Shown: piece after piece, positions 8,583 through 17,982 of the stretch
How positions within the stretch are numbered: the first letter of the stretch is position 1
Layout: every line of letters starts with the position of its first letter
Source: Henriciella sp. AS95
GTDB taxonomy: Bacteria > Pseudomonadota > Alphaproteobacteria > Caulobacterales > Hyphomonadaceae
DNA length: 64,000 bases
NCBI RefSeq assembly: GCF_038900055.1
Contig: NZ_JBBMQM010000001.1
Location: forward strand, 1,550,001-1,614,000
Reading direction: 5' to 3'
Made by a program: the position numbers and the translations under genes
The notes under the pieces: model-generated
What the model saw: only the letters and a program-made list of their open reading frames with translations
Told to the model about the DNA's origin: nothing
The model's database searches: none

Positions 8583-9533
8583 GGCCCCGCCACCCGCTGC
8601 GCCAATGCTAGCGGCCACGCCGCAGACCACCGATAGCGACCACCACAGCACCGCAACTTCCTCATGAGCCCAGCCCCGCTTGATCAGGCCCTGATAGGCG
8701 TGATCAAGATGCGCCTCAAACAGGGGCTGGCCGTGCCGGGCCCGTGAAACAAGTGTCAGCAGCACGTCCACCAGGAAGGGCAGGGCCAGGGTCGCAACCG
8801 TCCAGACCGACAGGCCCGAGATCAAAGCGAGCGTTGCGAACATGGCGCCGACCCCGAAGGCGCCTGCGTCCCCGGCATAGAGCGTGCCGCGAAGGTTGTG
8901 GATCAGAAAAGCGCCAATCGCCGCGATCATGCAGACCAGGCCAAGCGGGAATCCGCCGCGCTCGGCCAGCATCAGGCTGAGACCGAGGCCGGCCAGCATG
9001 ATGGCCAGACAGCCGAGCGACAGCCCGTTGCTGCCATCCATGAAATTCGCCGCGTTTACAAAAACGAGAAGCCACGCGGCGGATCCGGCAATCAGGATCG
9101 CGGGGGCCGTAATGCTTCCGAACGGCGATTCCAGCTCGCCCACTGCGACGCCGACCATGGGCGCTGCGACACACAAAACGATGAGGAGCGCCAGCTTCGT
9201 GACAGGGTTGAGCTCGATGAGGTCATCGGCTGCCCCGACGAGGCCGAATAGGAAGGACACGCCCACGGCGTACAGAACCTCCGGCACGCCGCCGGGCAGG
9301 AAGCTGCTGCCGATCCATTGCGGTGCAAAGGAATGAAGAACCCCGGCTGCCAGAACGGAAATCGCGATTGCCAAAAGCACGCCAAGGCCGCCCAGCCTCG
9401 GAATGGGCCGATCCTGAAGCTTGCGGCGGCCATCGGGCGCGTCAACAACGCCGGTATGCTTCGTCGCCTCGCAAAGCAGGTAGGACGCGGTGAAACTGAT
9501 AGCGCAGAGGGCCAGGGCAACGATGATGATCAT
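8478..9533 (-). CDS. MraY/WecA-like glycosyl-1-phosphate transferase (undecaprenyl-phosphate sugar transferase)
   Basis: Polytopic membrane enzyme of glycosyltransferase family 4 (MraY/WecA/Rfe type), which moves a sugar-1-phosphate from a UDP-sugar to undecaprenyl phosphate for envelope polysaccharide. Visible motifs are DAPDGRRKLQDRPIPRLGG near the N-terminus, AADDLIELNP, NAANFMDGSNGLS and GDAGAFGVG, with about ten hydrophobic segments. I chose the ATG at 9531-9533 because it starts the first membrane helix directly and sits 2 bases after the ispE stop. An ATG at 9572 would overlap ispE. The sugar specificity cannot be told. Confidence 0.87.
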   Translation of the reverse strand: MIIIVALALCAISFTASYLLCEATKHTGVVDAPDGRRKLQDRPIPRLGGLGVLLAIAISVLAAGVLHSFAPQWIGSSFLPGGVPEVLYAVGVSFLFGLVGAADDLIELNPVTKLALLIVLCVAAPMVGVAVGELESPFGSITAPAILIAGSAAWLLVFVNAANFMDGSNGLSLGCLAIMLAGLGLSLMLAERGGFPLGLVCMIAAIGAFLIHNLRGTLYAGDAGAFGVGAMFATLALISGLSVWTVATLALPFLVDVLLTLVSRARHGQPLFEAHLDHAYQGLIKRGWAHEEVAVLWWSLSVVCGVAASIGAAGGGALPFILFWTFALILSAGWLFLHGEARKNFAGRTHG

Positions 9534-9535
9534 GA

Positions 9536-10399
9536 TTACGCCCTGCCATTGAGCAGAGTCGCCTTCATCCACCAGTCCGGTTTGCGTGTTTGCAGCGAGC
9601 GTTCGGCGGATTTTGCATCAGCTGGGCTCGAAAACAGCACAAAACACGACGCGCCAGACCCGGACATCCGGGCGAGCAGGCATCCCCGCAAGGCGCGCAA
9701 TTCGTCCAGCACCTCACCAATCACCGGCACCAGATCAATGGCTGGCGATTCAAGATCATTTCGTGTGTGCAGCGCCAACCACTGCGCGACCTCTTCGGCG
9801 GTCTCGAAAGGCGGCAGCTCTGCCAGCTGGAAACCATCCCCGCCGCCAGCCTTGTCATAGGCGTTGAAAACCGAGCCGGTCGGGCAGGGTGTGCCCGGAT
9901 TGACCAGGAGTGCGGGAAGGGGCGGCAGGTCTGCCACCATCTCCAGGCGTTCGCCTTCCCCGCGCATTAGGCAGGCTTCGGAGCGGAAGCTGGCCGGAAC
10001 ATCCCCGCCGAGGCCCTGCGCGATCTTGAGGGCGACCGCATCCGTCAGCGTCCCGAGCTGTTTGAGCAATCTCAGCATTGCACCGGCATCCGCAGAGCCG
10101 CCGCCGAGCCCCGCCGCGACAGGTATCGCCTTGTGCAGGGTGATCGATTGCGGCGGTACGGTCAGGCCTTTGGCCTCGCAGGCGGAAATAGCGCGCAGGA
10201 CCAGGTTCTCGGGCGATGACAGCTCAAGGCTGGCAAACGGACCTTTCAGGCTGAGACTAAGCTCGGTCGCCCGTCGCGCCTCGATCCGGTCAGCCGCTTC
10301 GGGGCCGGAGAAAACAACTAATGAATCAAGATCGTGGCGGCCATTTGCTTTCGCCTGGTCGACATGCAGGAACAGATTGACCTTCGCAGGTGCCAGCAT
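9536..10399 (-). CDS. ispE: 4-diphosphocytidyl-2-C-methyl-D-erythritol kinase
   Basis: GHMP kinase of the MEP pathway for isoprenoid precursors; it phosphorylates CDP-methylerythritol. The 287 residues fit. The start APAKVNLFLHV is typical, and the ATP-binding GLGGGSADA lies at 97-105. The 3' motif MSGSGASCFVLF closes the GHMP fold. Its ATG overlaps the stop of the upstream TPR gene by one base (ATGA), implying translational coupling. A polyprenyl diphosphate synthase, which uses the pathway's products, lies upstream on the same strand. Confidence 0.95.
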   Translation of the reverse strand: MLAPAKVNLFLHVDQAKANGRHDLDSLVVFSGPEAADRIEARRATELSLSLKGPFASLELSSPENLVLRAISACEAKGLTVPPQSITLHKAIPVAAGLGGGSADAGAMLRLLKQLGTLTDAVALKIAQGLGGDVPASFRSEACLMRGEGERLEMVADLPPLPALLVNPGTPCPTGSVFNAYDKAGGGDGFQLAELPPFETAEEVAQWLALHTRNDLESPAIDLVPVIGEVLDELRALRGCLLARMSGSGASCFVLFSSPADAKSAERSLQTRKPDWWMKATLLNGRA

Positions 10400-12138
10400 C
10401 AGGGAAGTTGCGCCTGCTCATGCGTGTCCTCGGCAGGGCCGGTCAGTATCTTCCGTTGCAGCGTGTCGATCTGATCTTGCTCTTCGAGCAGAGAGATCGC
10501 CCGCTGCCACTGATAGCGCGCTTCCAGTTTGCGGCCAGCCATCCAGTAGGCATCGCCCAGATGGTCGTTGATTTCGGCCAGGCCTGGCTGAAGTTCCACC
10601 GCGCGCTCAAGATAGGAGATGGCCTCCTCATACCGCCCGGTCTTGTAGTAGGCCCAACCGAGACTGTCTGTGATCGCGCCGCTGCCGGGGCGAAGCGCGA
10701 GCGCCATACGGATCAGCTCCAGGCCCTCATCCAGATTGATGCCTCGATCCACCCAGCTATAGCCGAGATAATTGAGCACGTCCGGGGAGGTGCCGTTCAG
10801 CGCCTTGGCGGTCTTGAGGTCGGATTCAGCGAGCGGCCAGGAGCCCATTTCTTCATGGATAGCGCCGCGCGCAAAGTAGAGACGCCAGTCGGGTCTCTTC
10901 GCCTGCTTGTCGGCCGCGATCAGTTCGTCGAATACCTGCAGCGCTTCGCCGTAGCGGTCGAGCGCGCGAAGCAGGTCAGCCATCTGGATCTTGAGGTCAC
11001 GGCCCGGATTGGTCTGGAGCGTTTTTGTGACAAGCTCATAGGCCTTGGCGTTCTGCTCGTCGCGGCGCAGTGCCCAGGCCAGTTGTCCGCGCGCCGATGT
11101 GTAATAGGGCGAGCTTGCCGGAATGGTTTCCAGCATGTCGATGGATTCGTCTCTGCGTCCGGCATGGTCCAGCGCGTCAGCCCAGAGGGCGCGCGCGGCG
11201 TGAAGGTCTGGGTCGAGGCGCAATGCAATCGAATAGTAGACGCCGGGCAGGTCGTTCTGGGACTGCGCTGCGAGTGCGGCTGCCGGCACATAGATTGAGA
11301 GCGCCGCCCCCTGACGAACACTCAAGCGCTGGATATCAGGCGTTTTGCCGGATTGCAGCGTTTCAATCAGCTGCGTGATGGCAGGATTGTGCCCCGCCGA
11401 CGCGCGGAACCGGTCCAGGACGTCGATGGCTTTGGCCATTTCGCCGCGATTTGCGAGCAATCGGGCATAGCTGTCTGCGGCGGTGGCGACGAGCGTGCCG
11501 TTCGCGTCAATTCGGGCAAACGTCTTCACGGCGTCGTCGTCATTTCCCACGGCCGTTTCCATGAGGCCGAGCAGGTTCAGCACGATGGTGTCGAGATAAG
11601 GGTCGCCTTGCGATGCCGACAGCAGTTTGAGCTGCGCATCGCCGGGCTGGCCAAGCTCAATCAGCGCCCACGCTTCAAGCGATGTCATGATCAGGCTGTT
11701 GAACATGCCCGGATTGCTGCCCTCAAGAAAAGGGGCAACGCGATCCGCCTGGCCATTGATCAGCGCCTGAGCAGCCAGTGTCAGGCGCGGCAGGGTTGTC
11801 TCCGGCAGAATTTCGGCGCCGGTCTTGCTCGAGATGGACGCGGCGAGCGGGAAGTTGTTGGCGAGCAGCGCAGAGAAGACCGCGCGCTCCATGATCGACT
11901 GGTCATTCGGGCTGGAGCGAGCGACAAGGGCGTACTTCTCAGCGGCCTGGTCCGGATCGTTGATCAGGGACGCATAGCGCGCGACGAGGAACTGGCTGTA
12001 ATCGTCCGCAATGGCATTTGTTTCAGCGTCGGCACGCGCGAGCGCCAGCCGCTGGTTGAGCGACGCGCGTGAGGTGTCCACGCTGGAGCACGATGCCAGG
12101 CTGGCACACGCTAAAATTAAGAAACTGACCCGATACAT
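10399..12138 (-). CDS. TPR-repeat lipoprotein (first of two paralogues)
   Basis: An outer or inner membrane lipoprotein of about 579 residues with many tetratricopeptide repeats. The start at 12136-12138 places a signal peptide ending in the lipobox LASC directly at the N-terminus; an ATG 54 bases further upstream would put 18 residues before it. The last third holds well-formed repeats, for example DSLGWAYYKTGRYEEAISYLERAV followed by an INDHLGDAYW segment. The TPR lipoprotein encoded just upstream shares this C-terminal pattern. Such proteins act as scaffolds; the partner is unknown. The stop is coupled to ispE. Confidence 0.85.
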   Translation of the reverse strand: MYRVSFLILACASLASCSSVDTSRASLNQRLALARADAETNAIADDYSQFLVARYASLINDPDQAAEKYALVARSSPNDQSIMERAVFSALLANNFPLAASISSKTGAEILPETTLPRLTLAAQALINGQADRVAPFLEGSNPGMFNSLIMTSLEAWALIELGQPGDAQLKLLSASQGDPYLDTIVLNLLGLMETAVGNDDDAVKTFARIDANGTLVATAADSYARLLANRGEMAKAIDVLDRFRASAGHNPAITQLIETLQSGKTPDIQRLSVRQGAALSIYVPAAALAAQSQNDLPGVYYSIALRLDPDLHAARALWADALDHAGRRDESIDMLETIPASSPYYTSARGQLAWALRRDEQNAKAYELVTKTLQTNPGRDLKIQMADLLRALDRYGEALQVFDELIAADKQAKRPDWRLYFARGAIHEEMGSWPLAESDLKTAKALNGTSPDVLNYLGYSWVDRGINLDEGLELIRMALALRPGSGAITDSLGWAYYKTGRYEEAISYLERAVELQPGLAEINDHLGDAYWMAGRKLEARYQWQRAISLLEEQDQIDTLQRKILTGPAEDTHEQAQLP

Positions 12139-12221
12139 AACTGTCTTGTTGATGGGCGAAACTGACGCAGAACGCAATTTCTTCCAGCACATTTCTTAAT
12201 TTTCAGACAGCAACGCCGAGA

Positions 12222-14171
12222 TTAGATGTCCTGGCGGCCGATCTCACCTTCATCTCCAAGAGAGACTTTCGGCAGAGGCTGCTTCTCGGGCGGCGGGCCG
12301 GCAAGGCCATTATCGAGCTTGTCCTGGATCGCCGCGCGTTTTGTATCTGACGGATAATCGTTCAAAGCGTTTTGCCAGGCTGCGCGCGCCGCATCCTTGT
12401 CGCCAAGGTGCCAGTAGATGTCACCGAGGTGGTCCTCGATTTCCCAATGCAAATTCGGCGCGATCTCTTCGCGGCTCTGCTCGATGTAGCGTTTCGCCCC
12501 TTCAAGATCGCCGAGCTTGTATCGAACCCAGCCGAAGCTGTCGCTGATATACGGATCGGCTGGCGCCAGTGCATTGGCACGGGCCAGCACCCGGAACGCT
12601 TCTGCATACCGGTCTGTATGCTCGACCAGGAAATAGCCGAGCGTGTTCAGCATATAAGGGTCATTGGGCCGAGCCAGCGACTCGGTCCGGATGAGGCGAA
12701 GCGCTTCATCGATCTCGTCGGCTTCGGCGAGCGCATTGGCAAGCGCCATGCGCCGGTCGTGTGTGTCGTCGAGATTGCGAGCGGCCTTCGCGTGGAAGAG
12801 GGCCTGATCGAACTCGCCGAATTGCGCGTAAATCGCTGAACTTGTGCCATGAGCGCTGGCCCGCTCGGCATCTGTCAGGGCGAGATCCGGCGTCTTTTCG
12901 GCAAGATCGGTGGCCTTTTTCTTGTCGTCGAGCAGGGCATAGATCAACATCGCGCTGGAATACGTGCCGAGTTCTTCATCGGCTTCAGCCAGCCTGATCG
13001 CGTCATCCAGCGCGTCTTCCGATTTGCCCGGCTGTTCGAGCCTCAAATAGGATTGCGCCTGTGCTAGCTTCAGTCCGGCCGTCTGCTCGGGCGCGGCCTG
13101 CGCGAGGTGGATCGCCGCCGCGAACAGCGTCTCGTCATAGAGATCGCCGACAATGGCCAAGCGAAGGTCTTCATTCGTCGGATCATTGATCAGGGCAAGC
13201 TGGTCGAAGGCAGACTTGGTGTCATCAAAACCCCGCACGCGTTCGCCCATGAAGGCCGAGCGGATCAGCCGCTGATAGGAAAGGGCGAGCGAATAGTCGC
13301 TGAGGGAGCGGGCAAATGCGGCGGTTGGTGTGAGCGACTCGTCGTCAATCCCGCGGCCCGTTTCGATCTGCTCCAGGGCGGCGGCGAAGGATGCCGCTTC
13401 TTCGGGCTCGGCTTCGGCCAGGCGCGCATAGAGGTCTTTCGCCTCGTCAATCCTGCCAAGTTTGCGCAACAGGATCGCCTGACGCGCAATCACCAGCTTC
13501 ACATGCCCGTACAACAGGTTCTGAGGGTCGAATTCGTGTTCGGGCGCGCGGATTTCCGTCGGCGTGATCGACGAATAGACGGCGAGCGCTTCCTGTTCGC
13601 GGCCAACAACTTCCAGCATGGCCGCCAGCGACAGGTCTCCTGTGAGCCCCGGCAAGGCTGAGCCAACCGAGCGATGCGCGTCCACCGCTGCATCTCCCTG
13701 ACCATCCAGCGCAAGATACCAGGCCTGCAGAAAGCCGCCCATGATTGTCATGTCGTCGCTTTCCAGCGCCGTGTTCACCGTGTCCAGAGCGCGGTCATAA
13801 TCGCCTGCGGCAGCAGCATCGATCGACAGAACGACCGCAGCAAATGGGCTGGGTCCACCGTCTCGCGCGGCATCGGTCTGCATCGAAGCGATGAAAGCTG
13901 CGATATCACCGGCTTTGACGGCGTCGACTGGCGACTCGTAGGCGAGCAGGCCGACCGGCTTTCCGTTCTCGCCGAGCACAGCCGTCGCCATCGCGGCTTC
14001 GGAAACGTCATAATCGCCGCTATAGGCCGAGAGCGCGCCGAGCACTTCCTGTTTTCGCGCATCGAATTCTGCTTGCTCGGCTTCGGTGAAATTCGAGCGG
14101 GCCGACTGGTTGGCGCAACCGGTGGCCAGAAGCGCAGCAATAAGGATAGCAGAGGATACGGTCGTCTTCAT
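12222..14171 (-). CDS. TPR-repeat lipoprotein (second paralogue)
   Basis: A 649-residue lipoprotein with a signal peptide ending in LATGC (Cys19). Helical repeats fill most of the protein. C-terminal TPRs read DSFGWVRYKLGDLEGAKRYIEQ and then HLGDIYWHLGDKDAARAAW, the same order as in the downstream paralogue. The tail is proline-rich and lacks repeats. The gene is separated by 83 bases from its paralogue, with no terminator in between. Together they look like an old duplication; one may have a periplasmic scaffold role in the envelope. Confidence 0.85.
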   Translation of the reverse strand: MKTTVSSAILIAALLATGCANQSARSNFTEAEQAEFDARKQEVLGALSAYSGDYDVSEAAMATAVLGENGKPVGLLAYESPVDAVKAGDIAAFIASMQTDAARDGGPSPFAAVVLSIDAAAAGDYDRALDTVNTALESDDMTIMGGFLQAWYLALDGQGDAAVDAHRSVGSALPGLTGDLSLAAMLEVVGREQEALAVYSSITPTEIRAPEHEFDPQNLLYGHVKLVIARQAILLRKLGRIDEAKDLYARLAEAEPEEAASFAAALEQIETGRGIDDESLTPTAAFARSLSDYSLALSYQRLIRSAFMGERVRGFDDTKSAFDQLALINDPTNEDLRLAIVGDLYDETLFAAAIHLAQAAPEQTAGLKLAQAQSYLRLEQPGKSEDALDDAIRLAEADEELGTYSSAMLIYALLDDKKKATDLAEKTPDLALTDAERASAHGTSSAIYAQFGEFDQALFHAKAARNLDDTHDRRMALANALAEADEIDEALRLIRTESLARPNDPYMLNTLGYFLVEHTDRYAEAFRVLARANALAPADPYISDSFGWVRYKLGDLEGAKRYIEQSREEIAPNLHWEIEDHLGDIYWHLGDKDAARAAWQNALNDYPSDTKRAAIQDKLDNGLAGPPPEKQPLPKVSLGDEGEIGRQDI

Positions 14172-14301
14172 GAGAGGCCCTTCTAGATCGCCTTTGAGTG
14201 TGCCGACGCGGGGACGCAGTGTCCAGCTTACTCTATCTACTGCGACAAGTGTGGCATCAGTCTGACGAATAATGGATCAACTTGGCGCAAATATGCACGG
14301 C

Positions 14302-15315
14302 TCAGTAAGCGCGCTTCACACAAAAGTCAGCTAGGTCGCAAAGCAGGGTTTTCCACTGCGTATCCGGCAGATCTGACAGCGCAGACTTGGCGAGCGCGGC
14401 ATAGGCTTCAGCTTCAGCAATCGTCGCTTCCGCCGCGCCAGTGGTGCGGATGAGATGGATGGCACGGGCCAGATCGCCCTCTTCCTGCGTCTCGATATTG
14501 AGGGCGCGCGCCCAGAAGGCGTGGTCTTCAGTTTTCCCACGCCGACGTGCGATGATCACGGGCAGGGTGACTTTGCCTTCGCGGAAATCGTCGCCGACGA
14601 CCTTGCCGATGACAGAGGTCGTGCCGCCATAATCAAGCACGTCATCAACGATCTGGAAGACCAGCCCGAGATTCTTGCCATAGGAGGCGAGGGCGGCGGA
14701 ATGCTCTTCGCTGCCGCCTGACAGGGCGCCGGCCCGGCTTGCCGCTTCAAACAGGGCGGCCGTCTTGGCTTCGATGATGGCGAGATAGTCTTCGGTCGGC
14801 AGGTCAAGCTTGCCCTGAGCCGCGAGCTGGCGAACCTCGCCTTCCGCAATCACGGAGGACGCGTTCGACAATATGCCGAGAATGTCCAGCGACCCGGTTT
14901 CCACCATCAGCGTGAAGGCGCGCGCGAACAGGAAGTCGCCGACCAGGATCGACGCGGAATTGCCCCAGACCGATTTTGCCGCCGGTTTGCCACGCCGCAG
15001 ATCGCTCTCATCGACAACATCATCGTGAAGCAGTGTCGCCGTATGAATGAACTCGACCGCCGCGGCGAGCGCATGCGTGGAGTGTTTCGCCTTGCCGACC
15101 GCCTCGGCCGCCGCCAGCGTGATGATCGGACGCAAACGCTTGCCGCCGGCTGATACGATATAGTCTGACAGGTCAGGGATGATATCGACCGGGCTGGCCG
15201 CGCGGGCCTTCAGCAATTTTTCGACGGCGTCGAGATCGTCAGCGAGCAGGGATTGGAGCCGATCGACGACGGTCGCGTTCTTTCCAAGGTCACGTGCTGT
15301 TGCCGATATGCTCAC
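14302..15315 (-). CDS. ispB: Polyprenyl diphosphate synthase (ubiquinone side chain, IspB-like)
   Basis: Trans-polyprenyl synthase of 337 residues that condenses isopentenyl diphosphate onto farnesyl diphosphate to give a C40-C50 chain, most likely decaprenyl for ubiquinone-10 in this lineage (inference). The first Asp-rich motif DDVVDESDLRRG lies at 98-109, the second, QIVDDVLDY, near residue 225, and GGKRLRP is at 58-64. It is divergent from the DUF2007 gene across 102 bases. Chain length cannot be read safely from sequence alone, so the symbol is by similarity. Confidence 0.92.
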   Translation of the reverse strand: MSISATARDLGKNATVVDRLQSLLADDLDAVEKLLKARAASPVDIIPDLSDYIVSAGGKRLRPIITLAAAEAVGKAKHSTHALAAAVEFIHTATLLHDDVVDESDLRRGKPAAKSVWGNSASILVGDFLFARAFTLMVETGSLDILGILSNASSVIAEGEVRQLAAQGKLDLPTEDYLAIIEAKTAALFEAASRAGALSGGSEEHSAALASYGKNLGLVFQIVDDVLDYGGTTSVIGKVVGDDFREGKVTLPVIIARRRGKTEDHAFWARALNIETQEEGDLARAIHLIRTTGAAEATIAEAEAYAALAKSALSDLPDTQWKTLLCDLADFCVKRAY

Positions 15316-15417
15316 GAGGGATTTCCTATTCCTGTCATTCTGACAATTCCATATGGATAACAGTCGGGCGAAGGTCCACCTCTGCGGTACAGAGCCGCAT
15401 ATAAAACAAGGTCGTCT

Positions 15418-15627
15418 ATGGAAGAAGTGTTTCGCACCAATGATCCCGTCAAGTTAAGCTATATTCGTCATCTGATGGCGGAGGCGGGAATCGAAGTCTA
15501 CGTCCTGGATGAGCATACCGCTTATATTGACGGTCGCGGCCCGATGGTGCCGATCCGTGTCGTCGTGCACGAAAATGATGCAGACCGCGCCCGGCGTGAG
15601 CTGAAAGATCTCGATCAGGATGGCTGA
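15418..15627 (+). CDS. DUF2007-family small protein
   Basis: A 69-residue protein of the DUF2007 (putative signal-transducing) family, with the pattern EVFRTNDPVKLSYIRHLMAE, then GIEVYVLDEHTA and PIRVVVHENDADRAR. Function is not established. It overlaps the following methyltransferase gene by 8 bases, an arrangement that recurs in alphaproteobacteria and suggests coupled translation. Confidence 0.88.
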   Translation: MEEVFRTNDPVKLSYIRHLMAEAGIEVYVLDEHTAYIDGRGPMVPIRVVVHENDADRARRELKDLDQDG

Positions 15628-16363
15628 CGACGCGTTCACACGCGATGCTTTTCTGGGGGGGCTGGTCACCGTCCTGCAGCCGAAAAAGGGCTTTCGCGCT
15701 GGCACGGACAGCGTGCTGCTGTCTGCTGCGCTCGATCCATCCATGACAGGCGAAGCGGCAGAGTTCGGCTGCGGCGCTGGTGGCGCGCTCTTTCCGGCGG
15801 CCTGGCGGCTTAAAAACGTAAGTTTTACAGGGCTGGAGCATGATCCTCTCATGCTGGACCTTGCCCGGCGAAGCATTGAAGAGAATGATCTTGGTGCCCG
15901 CGTCGAGGTTCAGCGCCAGAATGTCGGCGATATCCCGCATGACTGGGAAAACCGCTTCGACCTCGTCTTCTCCAACCCGCCTTTCTTCCGCTCCGGCTCA
16001 ATCGTTCAGCCCGGTGAGCGCAAGCACGAAGCCTATCTGGAAAGCGTTTCCCTGAAAGACTGGATCTGGGGCATGCTGCACAGCCTCAAGCCGCGCGGAC
16101 GCTTCGTGATGATCCACCGGGCGTCCGAGCTTGCCCGCATCCTTGCCCTGATTGAGCGGCGGACCGGACAGATCGAGGTGATGCCCGTGCGCTCTCATCC
16201 CGGCGCAGACGCCAAGCGCGTGATCGTGCGGGCGCGGAAGGGCCTTCGCTCTGGCGAGATGCGCCTGCTGAACGGCATCGATATCTACACCTCAAAAGGC
16301 GGTGAGCGCACGGCGCTGATGGAGCAGATTGCGCGCTCCGATGCAGGGCTGGACTGGGGTTGA
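15620..16363 (+). CDS. TrmN6-like tRNA1(Val) adenine-N6 methyltransferase
   Basis: Class I SAM-dependent methyltransferase of 247 residues. The SAM motif reads EFGCGAG (48-54), the acidic end of strand 2 is in GLEHDP, and the N6-adenine-type catalytic motif NPPF is at 119-122. The N-terminal GGLVTVLQPKKGFRAGTDSV is typical of TrmN6 (YfiC) proteins, which modify A37 of tRNA-Val. Synteny with DUF2007 upstream supports this. The exact target is by similarity only. Confidence 0.88.
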   Translation: MADDAFTRDAFLGGLVTVLQPKKGFRAGTDSVLLSAALDPSMTGEAAEFGCGAGGALFPAAWRLKNVSFTGLEHDPLMLDLARRSIEENDLGARVEVQRQNVGDIPHDWENRFDLVFSNPPFFRSGSIVQPGERKHEAYLESVSLKDWIWGMLHSLKPRGRFVMIHRASELARILALIERRTGQIEVMPVRSHPGADAKRVIVRARKGLRSGEMRLLNGIDIYTSKGGERTALMEQIARSDAGLDWG

Positions 16364-16379
16364 GGTTGTCTTCGCTCGC

Positions 16380-16455
16380 ATGGCTCGACGTCGCTCACCA
16401 TGTCGACGAATTCAGACGCCTCATGAGGCCGCCATGGTGAGCGACGTCGAACCAT
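16380..16455. repeat. Long palindromic repeat element (REP-like), copy 1
   Basis: A 23-base arm at 16380-16402 pairs with 16433-16455 at 22 of 23 positions. The core of the arm is TCGACGTCGCTCACCATG. Between the arms lies a second perfect palindrome, GCCTCATGAGGC. The same core with one change recurs at 58749-58772, so this belongs to a dispersed family. It lies between the methylase gene and a small ORF, and has no T-run. Confidence 0.8.
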
Positions 16456-16548
16456 AAGGCCGTGGCGCAGCGTGAAGGCTACTCGCAAACCTGACTTTAG
16501 CCCTCATCTATCGCGACAAAGGTGGGAGAAAGAGTGTAGGGTAGCTCC

Positions 16549-16692
16549 ATGCAGGACTTTTTCACCATGCTGATGATCACCGGCGCCGTCCTTGGCCTCG
16601 CCATGGGCGCGCTCTCACACCCAAAATTCTACGCCGCCGTCTTCCGCAAGAAACGGGTTGATAGCGCGGACCACGAGCATTCGATAGATTAA
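16549..16692 (+). CDS. Small hypothetical membrane protein (47 residues)
   Basis: Begins MQDFFTMLMITGAVLGLAMG, so nearly all of the first 22 residues form one membrane segment, followed by a basic stretch FRKKR and a polar His/Asp tail. This is positive-inside topology with a cytoplasmic C-terminus. GTAGGGTAG precedes the ATG. In related genomes a short gene is common between the methylase and glyQ, but I cannot name it. Confidence 0.5.
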   Translation: MQDFFTMLMITGAVLGLAMGALSHPKFYAAVFRKKRVDSADHEHSID

Positions 16693-16704
16693 GCGCTACG
16701 GGGT

Positions 16705-17982
16705 TCAGCGCTCGGGCAAATACAGGTTACCTTCGCGGTCAAATATGATTAGCGGACTCTGACCAGCCCATCTTGGATCGCTTCCAATGAGGTCATCTCC
16801 CACGAAAAAAACATGGCTTTTCGATTTCGCCGACACGTCGATTGGAATGTCTATTTGCGCTGCGTCAAGAACGGGATGGATTGAGTGCAGCGTGTCCATA
16901 GGGTGCAGTGCGGAAATGCACGCACTGAAGCCCTTGCGTCCCTCAGATGTATCAATTCTCCGGCGATAAGTATCAGCGGGGATCGCATCGGCGTTCATTT
17001 CCTTCGAACGCACGAGCAAAGGGAAGATATCGCGATAGGCTAGCCCATTAGACCGTACCGATGGGTCATATGGAGATATATGCCCTCCACCAGCGCGTCT
17101 AAGAGTTCCATAGAACCAGAAGTCCGAATTAAGATATGCTGATAAGGGCTTCTGACCGTAGACCTGCTCTAACTGTTGAGAAATATCTCGAACAAGGTCC
17201 CCTTGATTTTCAAGAGATACATAATAGCGATCGGATGGCGCGCCAACTTCGTCTAGAGCACTATTGATAACATCGTCAGGCACGGCAATGCGGCTTTCAG
17301 CAAGACAATCACCGGATGCGATGCCAAAGCCTTCGCCACGGCTTGCAACTCGTCGCTGAATTTCAGGCGCCTCATGAGAGTAGCTATATCCCCACGGACC
17401 TGGGAGCGCTCCAATCTGCTCAAAGGTCTTAGCGGCCGAATCCCGCCATTCGCGCCAAGCTGCTTCATCAGTCTTCGTCACGCTCGCCTTTACGAACTCG
17501 ATCTTGGCAAGCGGACTCTCATAAGCGTCATCGGTCTTGTATCCCCAGCCAAAGCTCAGATCATTGATATCCTCAAACCAGATGGCGAGGGGTCTTAGAT
17601 TGTCGGGAATGCGGCTTTCGCCCTTCCGCTCGCCAAACTTGATCGGCTGCCACTTCCAATCTTCGCACATATCGATTGTCACGAGGCCGATGACATGGCC
17701 GTCGCCCACCGGCTTGAACATGGTCATGGGGTGGTGTTCGTAGAACACGGTATCGGTCGTACCTGCATTACCGAACACAACGCCGCCACATCCCACCACA
17801 TAATCAAAGCTGATCGGTTCGCCTGTTTTCTTGAGGATGAAGTCGGCCTTCATGCGGTAGAAGAAGGAGGGCGGTCGCTTGAACGTTCCTTCCTCCTGCA
17901 TGGCGGAAGTTGACGGGCTCGCCGGCGAACACGCAGCAAGGCTGCAGGCCAGGACTGCTGATAGAAGGATGGAGTCGTGCAC
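16705..17982 (-). CDS. Hypothetical lipoprotein, AT-richer than its surroundings
   Basis: About 425 residues, not recognised. A GTG at 17980-17982 places a signal peptide with the lipobox LAACS at the right distance; the longer start at 18015 adds 11 residues. The mature protein is mixed alpha/beta with aromatic patches (FEDINDLSFGWGYKTDD) and no repeats. The middle of the gene (about 16990-17300) is visibly richer in A and T and uses codons such as TTA and AGA that neighbours avoid. This suggests transfer. It sits on the opposite strand in an otherwise conserved methylase-glyQ interval. Confidence 0.7.
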   Translation of the reverse strand: MHDSILLSAVLACSLAACSPASPSTSAMQEEGTFKRPPSFFYRMKADFILKKTGEPISFDYVVGCGGVVFGNAGTTDTVFYEHHPMTMFKPVGDGHVIGLVTIDMCEDWKWQPIKFGERKGESRIPDNLRPLAIWFEDINDLSFGWGYKTDDAYESPLAKIEFVKASVTKTDEAAWREWRDSAAKTFEQIGALPGPWGYSYSHEAPEIQRRVASRGEGFGIASGDCLAESRIAVPDDVINSALDEVGAPSDRYYVSLENQGDLVRDISQQLEQVYGQKPLSAYLNSDFWFYGTLRRAGGGHISPYDPSVRSNGLAYRDIFPLLVRSKEMNADAIPADTYRRRIDTSEGRKGFSACISALHPMDTLHSIHPVLDAAQIDIPIDVSAKSKSHVFFVGDDLIGSDPRWAGQSPLIIFDREGNLYLPER

